Shown one piece after another: positions 24,558-33,464 of a stretch of DNA of 64,000 nucleotides. The DNA is from Chryseobacterium sp. PMSZPI (GTDB taxonomy: Bacteria > Bacteroidota > Bacteroidia > Flavobacteriales > Weeksellaceae): positions 1 to 64,000 of the forward strand of contig NZ_PIZV01000070.1 of assembly GCF_002835665.1 (NCBI RefSeq), read 5' to 3'. The first letter of the stretch is position 1. The number at the start of each line of letters is the position of its first letter. The translations under genes were made by a program, and so were the position numbers. Under the pieces are notes generated by a model that was not told the origin of the DNA, did no database searches, and saw only the letters and a list, made by a program, of their open reading frames with translations.

Positions 24558-25736
24558 ATGAATTTATCTCTTTATTTTAAAAAATTTTTCAACAACAGCC
24601 AGGCCTCAGGAATCATTCTTATTTTCTGTGTGCTTATTTCATTACTTATTGCCAACTCATCTCTGGCAGAGAACTTTCAGCATTTTCTGGACAAAGAAGT
24701 TGGAACTCATCTTTTCGGCCTTGAATACCCTGTAAGCATTTGGATCAACGACGGGTTAATGGCTATATTTTTCCTTTTGGTAGGCCTTGAAATCAAAAGG
24801 GAACTTGTTGAGGGCGAGCTTTCATCCTTTAAAAACGCTTCATTGCCAATTTTTGCAGCGGTAGGCGGAATGCTTGTTCCTGCAGTTATTTATACATTTT
24901 TCAATTCCGGAACGGAATATAGTAACGGTTGGGGAATTCCAATGGCTACGGATATCGCTTTTTCCCTTGCTATTATTTCAATGCTGGGAAAGAAAATACC
25001 TAATTCGATTAAGATATTTCTTGCTGCACTTGCTATTGTAGATGACCTTGGAGCTATTCTCGTGATTGCCATTTTCTATACCGATCAGATTCATTGGACT
25101 TATCTCTTATTATCTTTCGGAGTGACTGCACTACTCTTTCTCCTTAATTTTTTAAAGGTTACCAAAATTATCTTTTATATTATTCCCGGAATATTTTTAT
25201 GGTATTTCCTGCACCATTCGGGAATTCATGCAACTATTGCAGGTGTTCTACTGGCATTCTCAATTCCTACCAATGAGTCTAATGTAGAAATCTCTCCTTT
25301 AGAAAAACTGGAGCACAAATTGCATATTCCGGTTAGCTTCCTGATCATGCCCATCTTTGCCTTAACGAATACTAATATTACTTTTTCCAGCCAGATGGTT
25401 GAAGGAGTTACCAGTACACTTGGATTGGGAATTATCTGTGGGTTGATTTTAGGAAAATTGGTTGGAATTAATTTATTTTCTTTCATCGCTATTAAATTAA
25501 AGCTTAGCTCACTACCTCAAAACAGCAACTGGATTCAAATGATAGGGGTAGGTTTGCTTGCAGGGATTGGATTTACTATGTCTATTTTCATAGCATTGTT
25601 ATCTTTTAAAAATGAAATTCACATTCAGAATGAAGCCAAGTTTGCGATCTTAATAGCTTCTTTTACGGCTGCTATTTTAGGATTCACAATTCTTAGCTTA
25701 AGTTCTAAAGAAAATACGGAACCGGAGGAGGATTAA
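24558..25736 (+). CDS. nhaA: Na+/H+ antiporter NhaA
   Basis: 392 residues with about 12 membrane helices; exchanges cytoplasmic sodium for protons at the inner membrane. Family motifs include the DGLMAIFFLLVGLEIKRE region near 65-83, ATDIAFSLAIIS near 130 and the ion-binding pair of aspartates in AALAIVDDLGAIL near 158. Ends with an acidic tail. Directly follows the spoT-like gene, and its stop overlaps the stop of the convergent yihY gene by 4 bases. Confidence 0.93.
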   Translation: MNLSLYFKKFFNNSQASGIILIFCVLISLLIANSSLAENFQHFLDKEVGTHLFGLEYPVSIWINDGLMAIFFLLVGLEIKRELVEGELSSFKNASLPIFAAVGGMLVPAVIYTFFNSGTEYSNGWGIPMATDIAFSLAIISMLGKKIPNSIKIFLAALAIVDDLGAILVIAIFYTDQIHWTYLLLSFGVTALLFLLNFLKVTKIIFYIIPGIFLWYFLHHSGIHATIAGVLLAFSIPTNESNVEISPLEKLEHKLHIPVSFLIMPIFALTNTNITFSSQMVEGVTSTLGLGIICGLILGKLVGINLFSFIAIKLKLSSLPQNSNWIQMIGVGLLAGIGFTMSIFIALLSFKNEIHIQNEAKFAILIASFTAAILGFTILSLSSKENTEPEED

Positions 25737-26746
25737 TTTCCTTTTCCGTTTTCCAACTTTCTCCTATGCTCTTCGTCATGATCAAAATCCGGTTCTGTAA
25801 CCTGACCGTGATATTGTAGCGTTTCTTTCTGTATTTCATCAGACAGCAACTTCTCAATCCTTAACTTTCTGATAGCCATATTCAGTTCATTTCCGAACAG
25901 GAGAAGGTATACGTTGATATTCACCCACACCATCAACAGAATCATACTCCCGATGGATCCATAAAGCACGTTATAGCGGGCAATATCTTTTACATAAATC
26001 GCAAAAATATAGGTTGTCAGAACAAACAGGATCGTTGTTAAAACAGCCCCTGGAACAGCCTGTCTAAACCTTGTAATTTTAACGGTTCCCAACCAATAAA
26101 ATAAAGTCAGCAAAATAAAATAGAAAAGCGGAAAAGAGACAAATCCGATAATTCTGGAAAGGTTATTAACCAACCATGAAATATCATAAGACGGGGTGAA
26201 AGGCTTGATTACAACCTCTGCATAATATACTCCAAAAAGTGCCAAAAACACGATAGTAATAAAGCCTATCGTAATAAAAAAGGAAAGAATAAATTCTTTA
26301 ACATCACTAAGCTTTTCATCTGAATTTTCATTAAAACCATTGATCAAAGAAAATGTTCCATTAGTCGCAAAAAGAAGAGCTAATACAATGGTCAGATTGC
26401 TGATTCCTTTCATATTGGGAACAATATTAGCCTCAATATAACCGCGTATATCCCCTTCCATATTGGAGGGAAATACATTATGCATCAATACTTCAAAAAT
26501 ATAAAACTGCAACTTAGCATAATGCGGCATATAAGGCAATACAGAAAGCAAAAAGAGAATGAAAGGAAATAAACTCATGGTAAAACTCCAGGAAATTGCA
26601 GCTGCTTTTCTGCCTATTTTACCTTTAAAAATCCCGGAGATATAGATTTGAAACATCTGCCAAAGCGATATTCCCAAAACAGGAATATGAATGCTATCAA
26701 AAAACTCTTGAATCTTTAAAATAAATTTAGGAACCTTTACACTCAT
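25733..26746 (-). CDS. YihY/UPF0761 family membrane protein
   Basis: 337 residues with about six membrane helices, including the family pattern AAAISWSFTMSLFPFILFLL near 46-65 and a GSIGSMILLMVWVNINVYLLLFGNELN stretch late in the protein. Earlier named 'ribonuclease BN', a label now considered wrong. The charged His/Glu-rich tail is cytoplasmic. A TAccTTTG -7 box (26773-26766, minus strand) lies about 20 bp upstream of the start. Confidence 0.88.
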   Translation of the reverse strand: MSVKVPKFILKIQEFFDSIHIPVLGISLWQMFQIYISGIFKGKIGRKAAAISWSFTMSLFPFILFLLSVLPYMPHYAKLQFYIFEVLMHNVFPSNMEGDIRGYIEANIVPNMKGISNLTIVLALLFATNGTFSLINGFNENSDEKLSDVKEFILSFFITIGFITIVFLALFGVYYAEVVIKPFTPSYDISWLVNNLSRIIGFVSFPLFYFILLTLFYWLGTVKITRFRQAVPGAVLTTILFVLTTYIFAIYVKDIARYNVLYGSIGSMILLMVWVNINVYLLLFGNELNMAIRKLRIEKLLSDEIQKETLQYHGQVTEPDFDHDEEHRRKLENGKGN

Positions 26747-26970
26747 CGATCTGTTTGTCTTTATACAAAGGTAGGGGAATTAAATTAAATAAGGAAAAGA
26801 TTGAGGGCGATAGGTGGCGGAGATTAGGGAAAATACACTGTAAAATATTGGTGAAGGTTTATTAAAGTCAATAGTGAGTTTTGCTTCGTCAGTAAATGGT
26901 GAATGTTGATGGAGAACCAAGAGCCCAAAGTCAAGATAATGACAGTCCAAACAGAACCAGCAACAAAAAC

Positions 26971-26991
26971 CTTAAACCTTAAACTTTAAAC
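26971..26991. repeat. Heptamer tandem repeat (CTTAAAC x3)
   Basis: CTTAAAC CTTAAAC TTTAAAC, preceded by CAAAAAC, in the 320-bp gap between the divergent yihY and rlmH genes. Apart from the two promoters, the rest of this gap (26747-27066) shows no gene. Confidence 0.6.
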
Positions 26992-27016
26992 AACCTGCAA
27001 CATTCGCCTCAAAACT

Positions 27017-27047
27017 TTGAACTTTAGCTTTTGAAGCCCTATCTTTG
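27017..27047 (+). promoter_or_regulatory. Promoter of rlmH
   Basis: TTG at 27017-27019, a 20-bp spacer and TATCTTTG at 27040-27047, a textbook Bacteroidetes promoter. It lies downstream of the alternative ATG-like start at 27031, which decides in favour of 27067. Confidence 0.75.
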
Positions 27048-27066
27048 CCACCTGAAATTTCTTACA

Positions 27067-27540
27067 ATGCGAATCAGTTTACTTTGTATCGGCAAAACAG
27101 ACGATAAGGAAATAACTTCTTTAATTAATTATTATATTAACCGCCTACCCAAGCATTGGAATTTTGAAATCATTGAGATTCCTGATGTTAAAAACGCTAA
27201 AAATCTTTCTCCTGATCTTTTAAAAAAAGAAGAGGCAAAATTATTTTTAAATCATATTGATAAAAATGATCTGGTTGTAATCCTTGACGAAAAAGGGAAA
27301 CAATTTACCAGTAGGGAGTTTTCTCAAAAAATTGATACCTGGATGAATTCTTCTGTTAAAAAAGCACACCTTTTAATTGGAGGAGCATATGGCTTTTCGG
27401 ATGAAATCTATAGTAGAGCAAATGAAAAGATGTCTTTATCTAAGATGACATTTACTCACCAGATGATCAGATTATTCATTATTGAACAGCTTTACCGGGC
27501 AGATCAAATCCTACAGGGAAAACCATATCATAACGATTAA
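27067..27540 (+). CDS. rlmH: 23S rRNA (pseudouridine1915-N3)-methyltransferase
   Basis: 157-residue SPOUT-family enzyme that methylates pseudouridine 1915 in 23S rRNA. The knot region shows LVVILDEKGKQFTS near 75-88 and LLIGGAYGFSDE near 108-119, and the C-terminus SKMTFTHQMIRLFIIEQLYRA...YHND is diagnostic. An upstream in-frame start at 27031 would begin inside the promoter, so 27067 (MRISLLCIGK) is chosen. Confidence 0.96.
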   Translation: MRISLLCIGKTDDKEITSLINYYINRLPKHWNFEIIEIPDVKNAKNLSPDLLKKEEAKLFLNHIDKNDLVVILDEKGKQFTSREFSQKIDTWMNSSVKKAHLLIGGAYGFSDEIYSRANEKMSLSKMTFTHQMIRLFIIEQLYRADQILQGKPYHND

Positions 27541-27564
27541 AATTGGAAAAAATAATTCCCTTTA

Positions 27565-28026
27565 TTACTCTGATAGTTTTAGATCGATCTGTCTTTTGGC
27601 CTCTCCTATTACAAAAGCCACGGAATTGGCAATATTAAAGCTTCTTATTAGCTTTGACATTGGAATTGTTAAATGATTATCAAAACGGTCCAGAACTTCT
27701 TTGCTTAAACCAACACTTTCCTTTCCGAAAACGAGCCAATCACCATCTTGAAAATCATTTTTCAAATATGACTTTTCAGCATGTGAGCTCATTAAGAAAA
27801 CACGGGATACATCAGGAATACTTTGTATCCATTCTTCAACGTTCGCATATTCGGCAACATCAAGATGAACCCAATAATCCAAACCGGAACGTTTCAGATT
27901 CTTATCATTGATCACAAATCCAAAAGGATGAATCAGGTGTAATTTACTTTCGGTTCCTACGCATAATCGTCCGATATTGCCGGTATTATTAGGTATTTCA
28001 GGTTCTACAAGAACAATATTTAACAT
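27565..28026 (-). CDS. trmL: tRNA (cytidine/uridine-34 2'-O)-methyltransferase
   Basis: 153-residue SpoU/SPOUT protein that 2'-O-methylates the wobble base of certain leucine tRNAs. Typical segments: VLVEPEIPNNTGNIGRLC at 6-23, FGKESVGLSKE near 99, and the knot IPMSKLIRSFNIANSVAFVIGEA near 120-142. Convergent with rlmH across a 24-bp gap. Confidence 0.92.
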   Translation of the reverse strand: MLNIVLVEPEIPNNTGNIGRLCVGTESKLHLIHPFGFVINDKNLKRSGLDYWVHLDVAEYANVEEWIQSIPDVSRVFLMSSHAEKSYLKNDFQDGDWLVFGKESVGLSKEVLDRFDNHLTIPMSKLIRSFNIANSVAFVIGEAKRQIDLKLSE

Positions 28027-28173
28027 CTATATTTCTTTTCAGGTTTAAAGTTAATCCCGAACAAGGGTATAACTTTAGAATAAACCTCATTTATATATTA
28101 TGAAAATTCTTTCCCTATACAATTTTGAATACTGATTGGTATACGGAAGGAAAATCCTATAGGTAATCATTAA

Positions 28174-28986
28174 CTATTTTTTTGTGCATTTAGCATAATA
28201 CTCTGCTAAAATAGCTTTTTCATATCCTAACGCTACTGCTTTATCAAGATTCTCACAAGCTTCTTTTGGCTTTGCGGTATCAAATAAGACTAAAGCCTTT
28301 GTAACATAAGATTGTGAAAACTTGGGATCAATAGCAATTGCTTTATTAACATCTGCAACAGCTTCCTTGTACTTTTTCATTTTCAAAAACACATCTCCGC
28401 GGCCATTATACAGTAATGATTCCGGTTTTTCGGCAATCAGTTGATTATAATCTTTTAAAGCACCTTCAAGATCTCCATTATTTTTTTTCAGATTAGCTAA
28501 GCCGGTTTTGGCAAAAACATTATCCGGAGCAAAAGTCAGAATCTGGTTAAGATCTTTAATCGCCAAATCTTTTTTGCCCTGACTATCATAAATTTTAGAA
28601 CGTGTAAGATAGAATTCGGGATTTTTATCGTCTATCTGAAGACCTTTTTCAATATACTCTAATGCTTTTGCTTTATTGCCTTTCTGACTATGCAATGAGG
28701 CAAGATTCGCATATACTGATGCTGACATAGGATTGCTTTTTAAAGCAGATTCATATGACTTGAAAGCCAAACCTGTTTTTCCCAGCCTTCGCTGAGCTGT
28801 TCCAAGGTTGTTATAATATTCGGATTGAAATTTTTGAATTTGTTCTTTCTCCGCCAACTTTGAGTATTGCTCTTCAGCACATTTATAGTCAGCTTTTTTA
28901 AAACAATCTTCTGCCAGTTTTTTATCCTGAGCATACGTAGTGAAAGAAAAACAAATGGAAGCTAAAAGTAATAAAGGTTTTTTCAT
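28174..28986 (-). CDS. Periplasmic TPR-repeat protein
   Basis: 270 residues with a signal peptide ending TTYAQ. About six tetratricopeptide repeats follow (for example SASVYANLASLHSQKGNKAKALEYIEKG and ILTFAPDNVFAKTGLANLKKNNGDLEGAL, each shown in part), giving a helical scaffold for protein contacts. Its start overlaps the stop of the PAP2 gene by 4 bases. The partner and role are unknown. Confidence 0.85.
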   Translation of the reverse strand: MKKPLLLLASICFSFTTYAQDKKLAEDCFKKADYKCAEEQYSKLAEKEQIQKFQSEYYNNLGTAQRRLGKTGLAFKSYESALKSNPMSASVYANLASLHSQKGNKAKALEYIEKGLQIDDKNPEFYLTRSKIYDSQGKKDLAIKDLNQILTFAPDNVFAKTGLANLKKNNGDLEGALKDYNQLIAEKPESLLYNGRGDVFLKMKKYKEAVADVNKAIAIDPKFSQSYVTKALVLFDTAKPKEACENLDKAVALGYEKAILAEYYAKCTKK

Positions 28987-29549
28987 GGGGTTATGTTTTG
29001 TTTATTGATTACTTTTTTGGCAAGTGCTCCAAATATCACTCCCAATAAAGAACCAGCAAACGCCCCCACCAAAACATCTATCGGGAAATGCACTCCTAAA
29101 TAAATTCGGCTGTAGGAAACCACTATAGCCCATACAAATATAGTGTATGGGAACCACTTAAGTTTATTTTTTAACAAAATACTTAAAAAAGCAGCTAAAA
29201 AGAAGGTATTAGAAGCATGAGCAGAATAAAATCCAAACTGTCCACCACACTTCACAATTCTCATAGCATGTTCCAAAGTTGGATCATGACATGGTCTCAA
29301 CCTGGCTACTCCATATTTAAATACGCTGGCAAGCTGATCAGAAACCGTTGCCCCAATCGCTAAAAATATAAGAATAAAAACTAAAGACTTTAGTTTAAAA
29401 TTTTTATATAGAAAATAAAGGAATATAATATACAGGGGGACCCATATCCAGGTGCTGGAAATCAACATCCATAGCTGATCGAAAGCAGGATCTCCCAAAT
29501 TATTAAGATATAAAAATACCTTTTTATCTTCCAGAACAATCTCCTCCAT
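28983..29549 (-). CDS. PAP2-family membrane phosphatase
   Basis: 188 residues, about five membrane helices. The three phosphatase motifs are visible: KYGVARLRP near 83-91, SAHAS near 112-116 and SRIYLGVHFPIDV near 145-157. Likely dephosphorylates a lipid phosphate such as undecaprenyl pyrophosphate or a phosphatidic acid. Sits between tatA (1 bp upstream) and the TPR gene (4-bp overlap). Confidence 0.9.
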   Translation of the reverse strand: MEEIVLEDKKVFLYLNNLGDPAFDQLWMLISSTWIWVPLYIIFLYFLYKNFKLKSLVFILIFLAIGATVSDQLASVFKYGVARLRPCHDPTLEHAMRIVKCGGQFGFYSAHASNTFFLAAFLSILLKNKLKWFPYTIFVWAIVVSYSRIYLGVHFPIDVLVGAFAGSLLGVIFGALAKKVINKQNITP

Positions 29550-29550
29550 A

Positions 29551-29886
29551 TTATCTGCTTACAGGGCCTTCGTGAGTTTCGTCTTCAGAAGGTTTCAGTT
29601 TTGGAGGTTCATTGGATGAAGTAGGTTCTGTTAAAATATCTTTCTTGATATCATTCACCGGATTGAAATCTTTGGCAGCATCTTTTACCTTTTCAATTTC
29701 ACGTTTGATTTCAGAAACAGGATTATCTGTCTCCTTCATGATTTCTGTTTTGATATCTTCCACTGCCCCACGCATTTTTCTAACACCTGCGCCTAAGTCA
29801 CGTGCTATCTGAGGAAGTTTATCCGGTCCGAATAATACAACGATTGCAATGGCAATCAACGCCATTTCTCCAATGCTTAATTCCAT
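29551..29886 (-). CDS. tatA: Twin-arginine translocase subunit TatA/TatB
   Basis: 111 residues: one N-terminal membrane helix (ELSIGEMALIAIAIVVLFGP), then FGPDKLPQIARDLG as hinge and amphipathic helix, then a charged, Pro-rich tail. This is the TatA/B/Hcf106 layout. First gene of a three-gene minus-strand operon. TatA versus TatB cannot be decided with certainty; no tatC is in the window. Confidence 0.9.
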   Translation of the reverse strand: MELSIGEMALIAIAIVVLFGPDKLPQIARDLGAGVRKMRGAVEDIKTEIMKETDNPVSEIKREIEKVKDAAKDFNPVNDIKKDILTEPTSSNEPPKLKPSEDETHEGPVSR

Positions 29887-30179
29887 GCTGTAAAATTACG
29901 AAAGATTATACATTTTTCTGCTGTAAACTAAAATTTTAAACAAATTTTAAGATTTAATAATTCAAAGTTTAAGGTCATACTACCATCCCGGTTTCAATAT
30001 CTCCATTTCTTTTACCTTTAGAATCAGGACAATTATCAATATTAAAGAGAAATATGTTTCTGAGTCTACAGCCTACTTATTACATTTTAATTATTTATTA
30101 ACAAACAATTAATTCAAAATATTGAGAATAATTTAATAATTTATTATATTTACTATACACAATCTAAATAATTTTATAT

Positions 30180-31142
30180 ATGAAAAAATTAGCAACTACT
30201 TTCAAAATTTTGGTGGTGCTATCCATCGTAACGCTCAACAGTTGCCGTGACGCCAACAATGAAATTAACCAACAGGAGGCTATTCAAGCTAAAGTCTCAG
30301 CTGCTGATCTTAAAAAAGAAATCATCCCTTCTTCACAAACTGTACCCGCAGCAGTACAAAATCAATTGGATGAATCTAAGAAAAACCTTGAAAAGTATTT
30401 AAAAAGTGATTTACAGATCGAGGGAATTAATGTACTCGGAAAAATATCAACACAGCGAGGCCTTGAAATTTCCCAAAATTTAGTAGCTGATAAGGATCAG
30501 TTTATTGCCACAGGAAATATTATGGATGCATCTTCCATAAAAATCGGAAAAATTAGTGATTTATATTCAGGAGACGATTTAACTACAGCTCAAAAAGGAT
30601 TGAAAGAAACCATCACTGAAGAGTTAAAAATGAATACCAATGTTATGGAAATAACCTGGAATAATAAAAGTGGAAAGTTCACCACATTATGTTTTTACAA
30701 CGACTCCGGAATCATCTGGGATAATGTCTTTGGAGGTCTTGTCATGATGGATACAAGAGGAAATGTTGAAACATCCAATGATTCTACAGCAAGAACAAAT
30801 TCCACAGCAAGAGTTGCTTCCAGCTGGTCAAAACAATGGTGGACACTGAACTGGCTTTGGGGATCTAAAAGAGGAGAAACCGGATACCAGATTACCATTT
30901 ATTATTCAGGTTCCAGTGTTTCAAATGCTGATGTAAACGATTGGGGGTATATGAATTTAGGAAGTGCAAAAAGCGAAAGTAAAATCTTAAGAAGAACAGG
31001 AGCTTACGGGCAATGTCAGTATGCATTGGGCCTTTGTACTCCAACCGGTTCTTTAAGCTTCGATGCCAGCAAATTCTCTGTATCCTTTTCAGGATTGGGA
31101 AGCAATATTGTGAGCAATGGAACGAAATCATTATATCCTTAA
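30180..31142 (+). CDS. Hypothetical secreted lipoprotein
   Basis: 320 residues with a lipoprotein signal peptide (lipobox LNSC, Cys22). An N-terminal mixed helical part (about 25-190) resembles Bacteroidetes 'protease prodomain-like' leaders with DLKKEI and YLKSDLQIEG, but no protease follows. A Thr/Ser/Ala linker (NDSTARTNSTARVASS) leads to a Trp/Ser/Gly-rich C-terminal domain. I do not recognise the family. The 293-bp upstream gap (29887-30179) is AT-rich and holds no other gene. Confidence 0.7.
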   Translation: MKKLATTFKILVVLSIVTLNSCRDANNEINQQEAIQAKVSAADLKKEIIPSSQTVPAAVQNQLDESKKNLEKYLKSDLQIEGINVLGKISTQRGLEISQNLVADKDQFIATGNIMDASSIKIGKISDLYSGDDLTTAQKGLKETITEELKMNTNVMEITWNNKSGKFTTLCFYNDSGIIWDNVFGGLVMMDTRGNVETSNDSTARTNSTARVASSWSKQWWTLNWLWGSKRGETGYQITIYYSGSSVSNADVNDWGYMNLGSAKSESKILRRTGAYGQCQYALGLCTPTGSLSFDASKFSVSFSGLGSNIVSNGTKSLYP

Positions 31143-31164
31143 TTTTTCATATCGAATTAAAGAG

Positions 31165-31197
31165 AAAGGGAAGCTTTATGAGCTTCCCTTTTCTTTT
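31165..31197. terminator. Bidirectional terminator between the lipoprotein and nat genes
   Basis: AAAGGGAAGCT and AGCTTCCCTTTT form an 11-bp stem with loop TTATG, followed by TCTTTTG on the plus strand and flanked by A on the other side, so it could serve both convergent genes. Confidence 0.85.
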
Positions 31198-31220
31198 GTA
31201 TTTTAATCTAAACCGAATGA

Positions 31221-32024
31221 TCAATCTCCGATTTCCTTCTTCAGAATTTCAATAGCATTTTCTTTCAGTCCAAAAATATCCTGAAGTACTTCGAACAACT
31301 GCGCATTATTTTCTACAGAAACAGATTCCTTTATACCATCATTCCATCGTATATTCAAAATATGATCGTTATAGGTATAGCGGGCTTTTTCATCTACTTT
31401 TGAGAAAACAAGGTTCTTTTTAAAATTCGATTCAGGAAAATTTGATAAATACCAGTTGGCCATTTCCAAATCAGCCATCTCTACTTGTTCTAAAGCAAAA
31501 CGATATATGGGCAGCCATTTTTCTTTCCAGGTCCAAAGAATATATGTTCCGTTTTTATGAGAAATTTTAAATAATCCATTTGGAGTCTCCTGTGAGTCCT
31601 CTATATTTAAAAGCAAAGGTGCAGTAAGGGTTACGATTCCAAAACCACAGTCTATAAGATATTTCTCACCTTGTATATCGACTGTCAACAGTAGATGTGT
31701 TCTTGAAGCACTGCTATTTTCGTCTCTCTTCCAGACTACTCTCCCCAACTGCAATTCAACACTGAATCCAATAGAATTCAAAACCTCTCTTAAAAGTAAG
31801 TTTTGCTCATAGCAATAGCCTCCTCTGGATTCCAATACCAGTTTAGTAAAGATATCATCTAATTTTAGAGACGGAACCTTTCCTGTATATGAATCAATAT
31901 TCTCAAAAGGAATATATTTAGGATGTAACTGATGAATCTTTTTCAGCACTTCCATACTTGCTTCAATACCTCCGGAATAATGGATTCTTTCTAAATATTT
32001 TTCAACTTCTGATTGTTCCATCAC
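31221..32024 (-). CDS. nat: Arylamine N-acetyltransferase
   Basis: 267-residue NAT-family enzyme that transfers an acetyl group from acetyl-CoA to arylamines or hydrazines. The catalytic triad is visible: C71 in RGGYCYEQN, His in SRTHLLLTVD near 107, and Asp in YLIDCGFG near 122. Natural substrates in flavobacteria are not known. A second ATG follows the first directly, so the exact start may shift by one residue. Confidence 0.93.
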   Translation of the reverse strand: MMEQSEVEKYLERIHYSGGIEASMEVLKKIHQLHPKYIPFENIDSYTGKVPSLKLDDIFTKLVLESRGGYCYEQNLLLREVLNSIGFSVELQLGRVVWKRDENSSASRTHLLLTVDIQGEKYLIDCGFGIVTLTAPLLLNIEDSQETPNGLFKISHKNGTYILWTWKEKWLPIYRFALEQVEMADLEMANWYLSNFPESNFKKNLVFSKVDEKARYTYNDHILNIRWNDGIKESVSVENNAQLFEVLQDIFGLKENAIEILKKEIGD

Positions 32025-32063
32025 TCATTTTTTTTCGATTATAAAGGATTCTATCTTTTAAAA

Positions 32064-33284
32064 TTATATTGAATCTTTTTTCTTAAAAGCAGAATATGTT
32101 ATCACCACGCTAATGGACATCAGTACAAATGCTAAGAAAAACGGTGCCCCTGAAAATTTAAACGGCGCTTCATCATGGGTGAAAAAGTAAAACAGATTCG
32201 TCATCATAGGAGGTCCAATAATTGAAGTAGCACTCATCAAACTTGTTAAAGCTCCTTGAAGCTCCCCTTGTTCATTGGATGGAACACTTTTCGTAATAAC
32301 AGATTGCAGAGCCGGACCGCAAATACCCCCTAGGCAATACGGAACCAAAAACACAAACATCATCCATCCCTCTGACGCGAAGGCAAACAATAACATTCCT
32401 ACAGCATATAAAGCTAATCCATAATAAATACTCTTCTGTTCACCTAATCTTGGAGTTGTCCATCTGATTAAACCGCCTTGCACAAGTCCTACCAACAAAC
32501 CTACGACTCCTAATGAAATCCCCACCATTCTTTCCGTCCAATTGAATTTATACATGGTAAAGAAACTCCAGTTACTTTGTACAGCATGACCTGCGATATA
32601 AATTAAAATCAATGAAACAATCAGTCCTGAAATCTCCGGATGTTTTCCTAAAAATTTAAATGACCCGATAGGATTTGCTCGCTTCCAATCGAACGCTCTT
32701 CTTTTATCCTTATCCAAACTTTCAGGAAGGATAAAATAACCGTAAAGAAAATTAAGAATACACAGACCAGCAGCTGCATAAAAAGGTACTCGGGCTCCAT
32801 AATGTCCCAGAACTCCGCCAAGAACCGGGCCTATGATAAAACCAAGGCCAAATGCAGCTCCAATTAATCCGAAGTTTTTTGCTCTGTCCTCATCGGTAGA
32901 AATATCTGCAATATAGGCACTGGCAGTTGTTATACTCGCCCCTGTAATCCCTGCAATGATTCTCCCTAGGAACAGCCACCAAATAGATGGAGCCAACGCT
33001 AAGAAAACATAATCTACAGCAAATCCGAAAAGTGAGATCAAAATAATGGGTCTTCGCCCATATTTGTCACTAAGGTTTCCTACCAATGGTGAAAAAATAA
33101 ATTGTGTAAAGGCATAAGCAAATCCAAGCCAGCCCCCGTACTTTGCAGCCTCGCTGATGTCTGCATGAATCAATTCTTCTATCAATTTAGGGACAACAGG
33201 AATAATGATACCCCATCCCGTAATATCAATTAATAAAGTAATGAATATAAAGCCAATGGCTGCTTTCTTTTTTGAGTTTTCCAT
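32064..33284 (-). CDS. TCR/Tet-type MFS drug efflux transporter
   Basis: 406 residues, 12 membrane helices. Loop motif [12 protein letters not shown] near 66-77 and antiporter motif [12 protein letters not shown] near 144-155 place it with the TetA-like drug:H+ antiporters. Substrate unknown; such chromosomal copies are common in the group and need not confer tetracycline resistance. A TAatTTTG box (33299-33292, minus strand) lies just upstream of the start. Confidence 0.9.
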   Translation of the reverse strand: MENSKKKAAIGFIFITLLIDITGWGIIIPVVPKLIEELIHADISEAAKYGGWLGFAYAFTQFIFSPLVGNLSDKYGRRPIILISLFGFAVDYVFLALAPSIWWLFLGRIIAGITGASITTASAYIADISTDEDRAKNFGLIGAAFGLGFIIGPVLGGVLGHYGARVPFYAAAGLCILNFLYGYFILPESLDKDKRRAFDWKRANPIGSFKFLGKHPEISGLIVSLILIYIAGHAVQSNWSFFTMYKFNWTERMVGISLGVVGLLVGLVQGGLIRWTTPRLGEQKSIYYGLALYAVGMLLFAFASEGWMMFVFLVPYCLGGICGPALQSVITKSVPSNEQGELQGALTSLMSATSIIGPPMMTNLFYFFTHDEAPFKFSGAPFFLAFVLMSISVVITYSAFKKKDSI

Positions 33285-33410
33285 GATAATGCAAAATTAA
33301 TCAAATACTAAAAATAATGGTTCTAAATTATGAATAGTTAATATGAACAGTGAAAAGTGACTTATTATTCAAAATTAAACGCTCTTTCCCTGTCGTTATT
33401 TGTTTTTTTA

Positions 33411-33446
33411 ATAAAAAAGGCCGTTTCTTTTGAAACGGCCTTTACT
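33411..33446 (-). terminator. Intrinsic terminator after secDF
   Basis: On the minus strand AAAGGCCGTTTC and GAAACGGCCTTT form a 12-bp stem with an AAAA loop, followed by TTTTATTAAAAA. Confidence 0.9.
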
Positions 33447-33464
33447 AATTTATTGTAGTTTGTA

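Noticed and set aside
27031..27066. Earlier start for rlmH
   Set aside because: It lies upstream of the -7 box TATCTTTG, so it would not be in the transcript.
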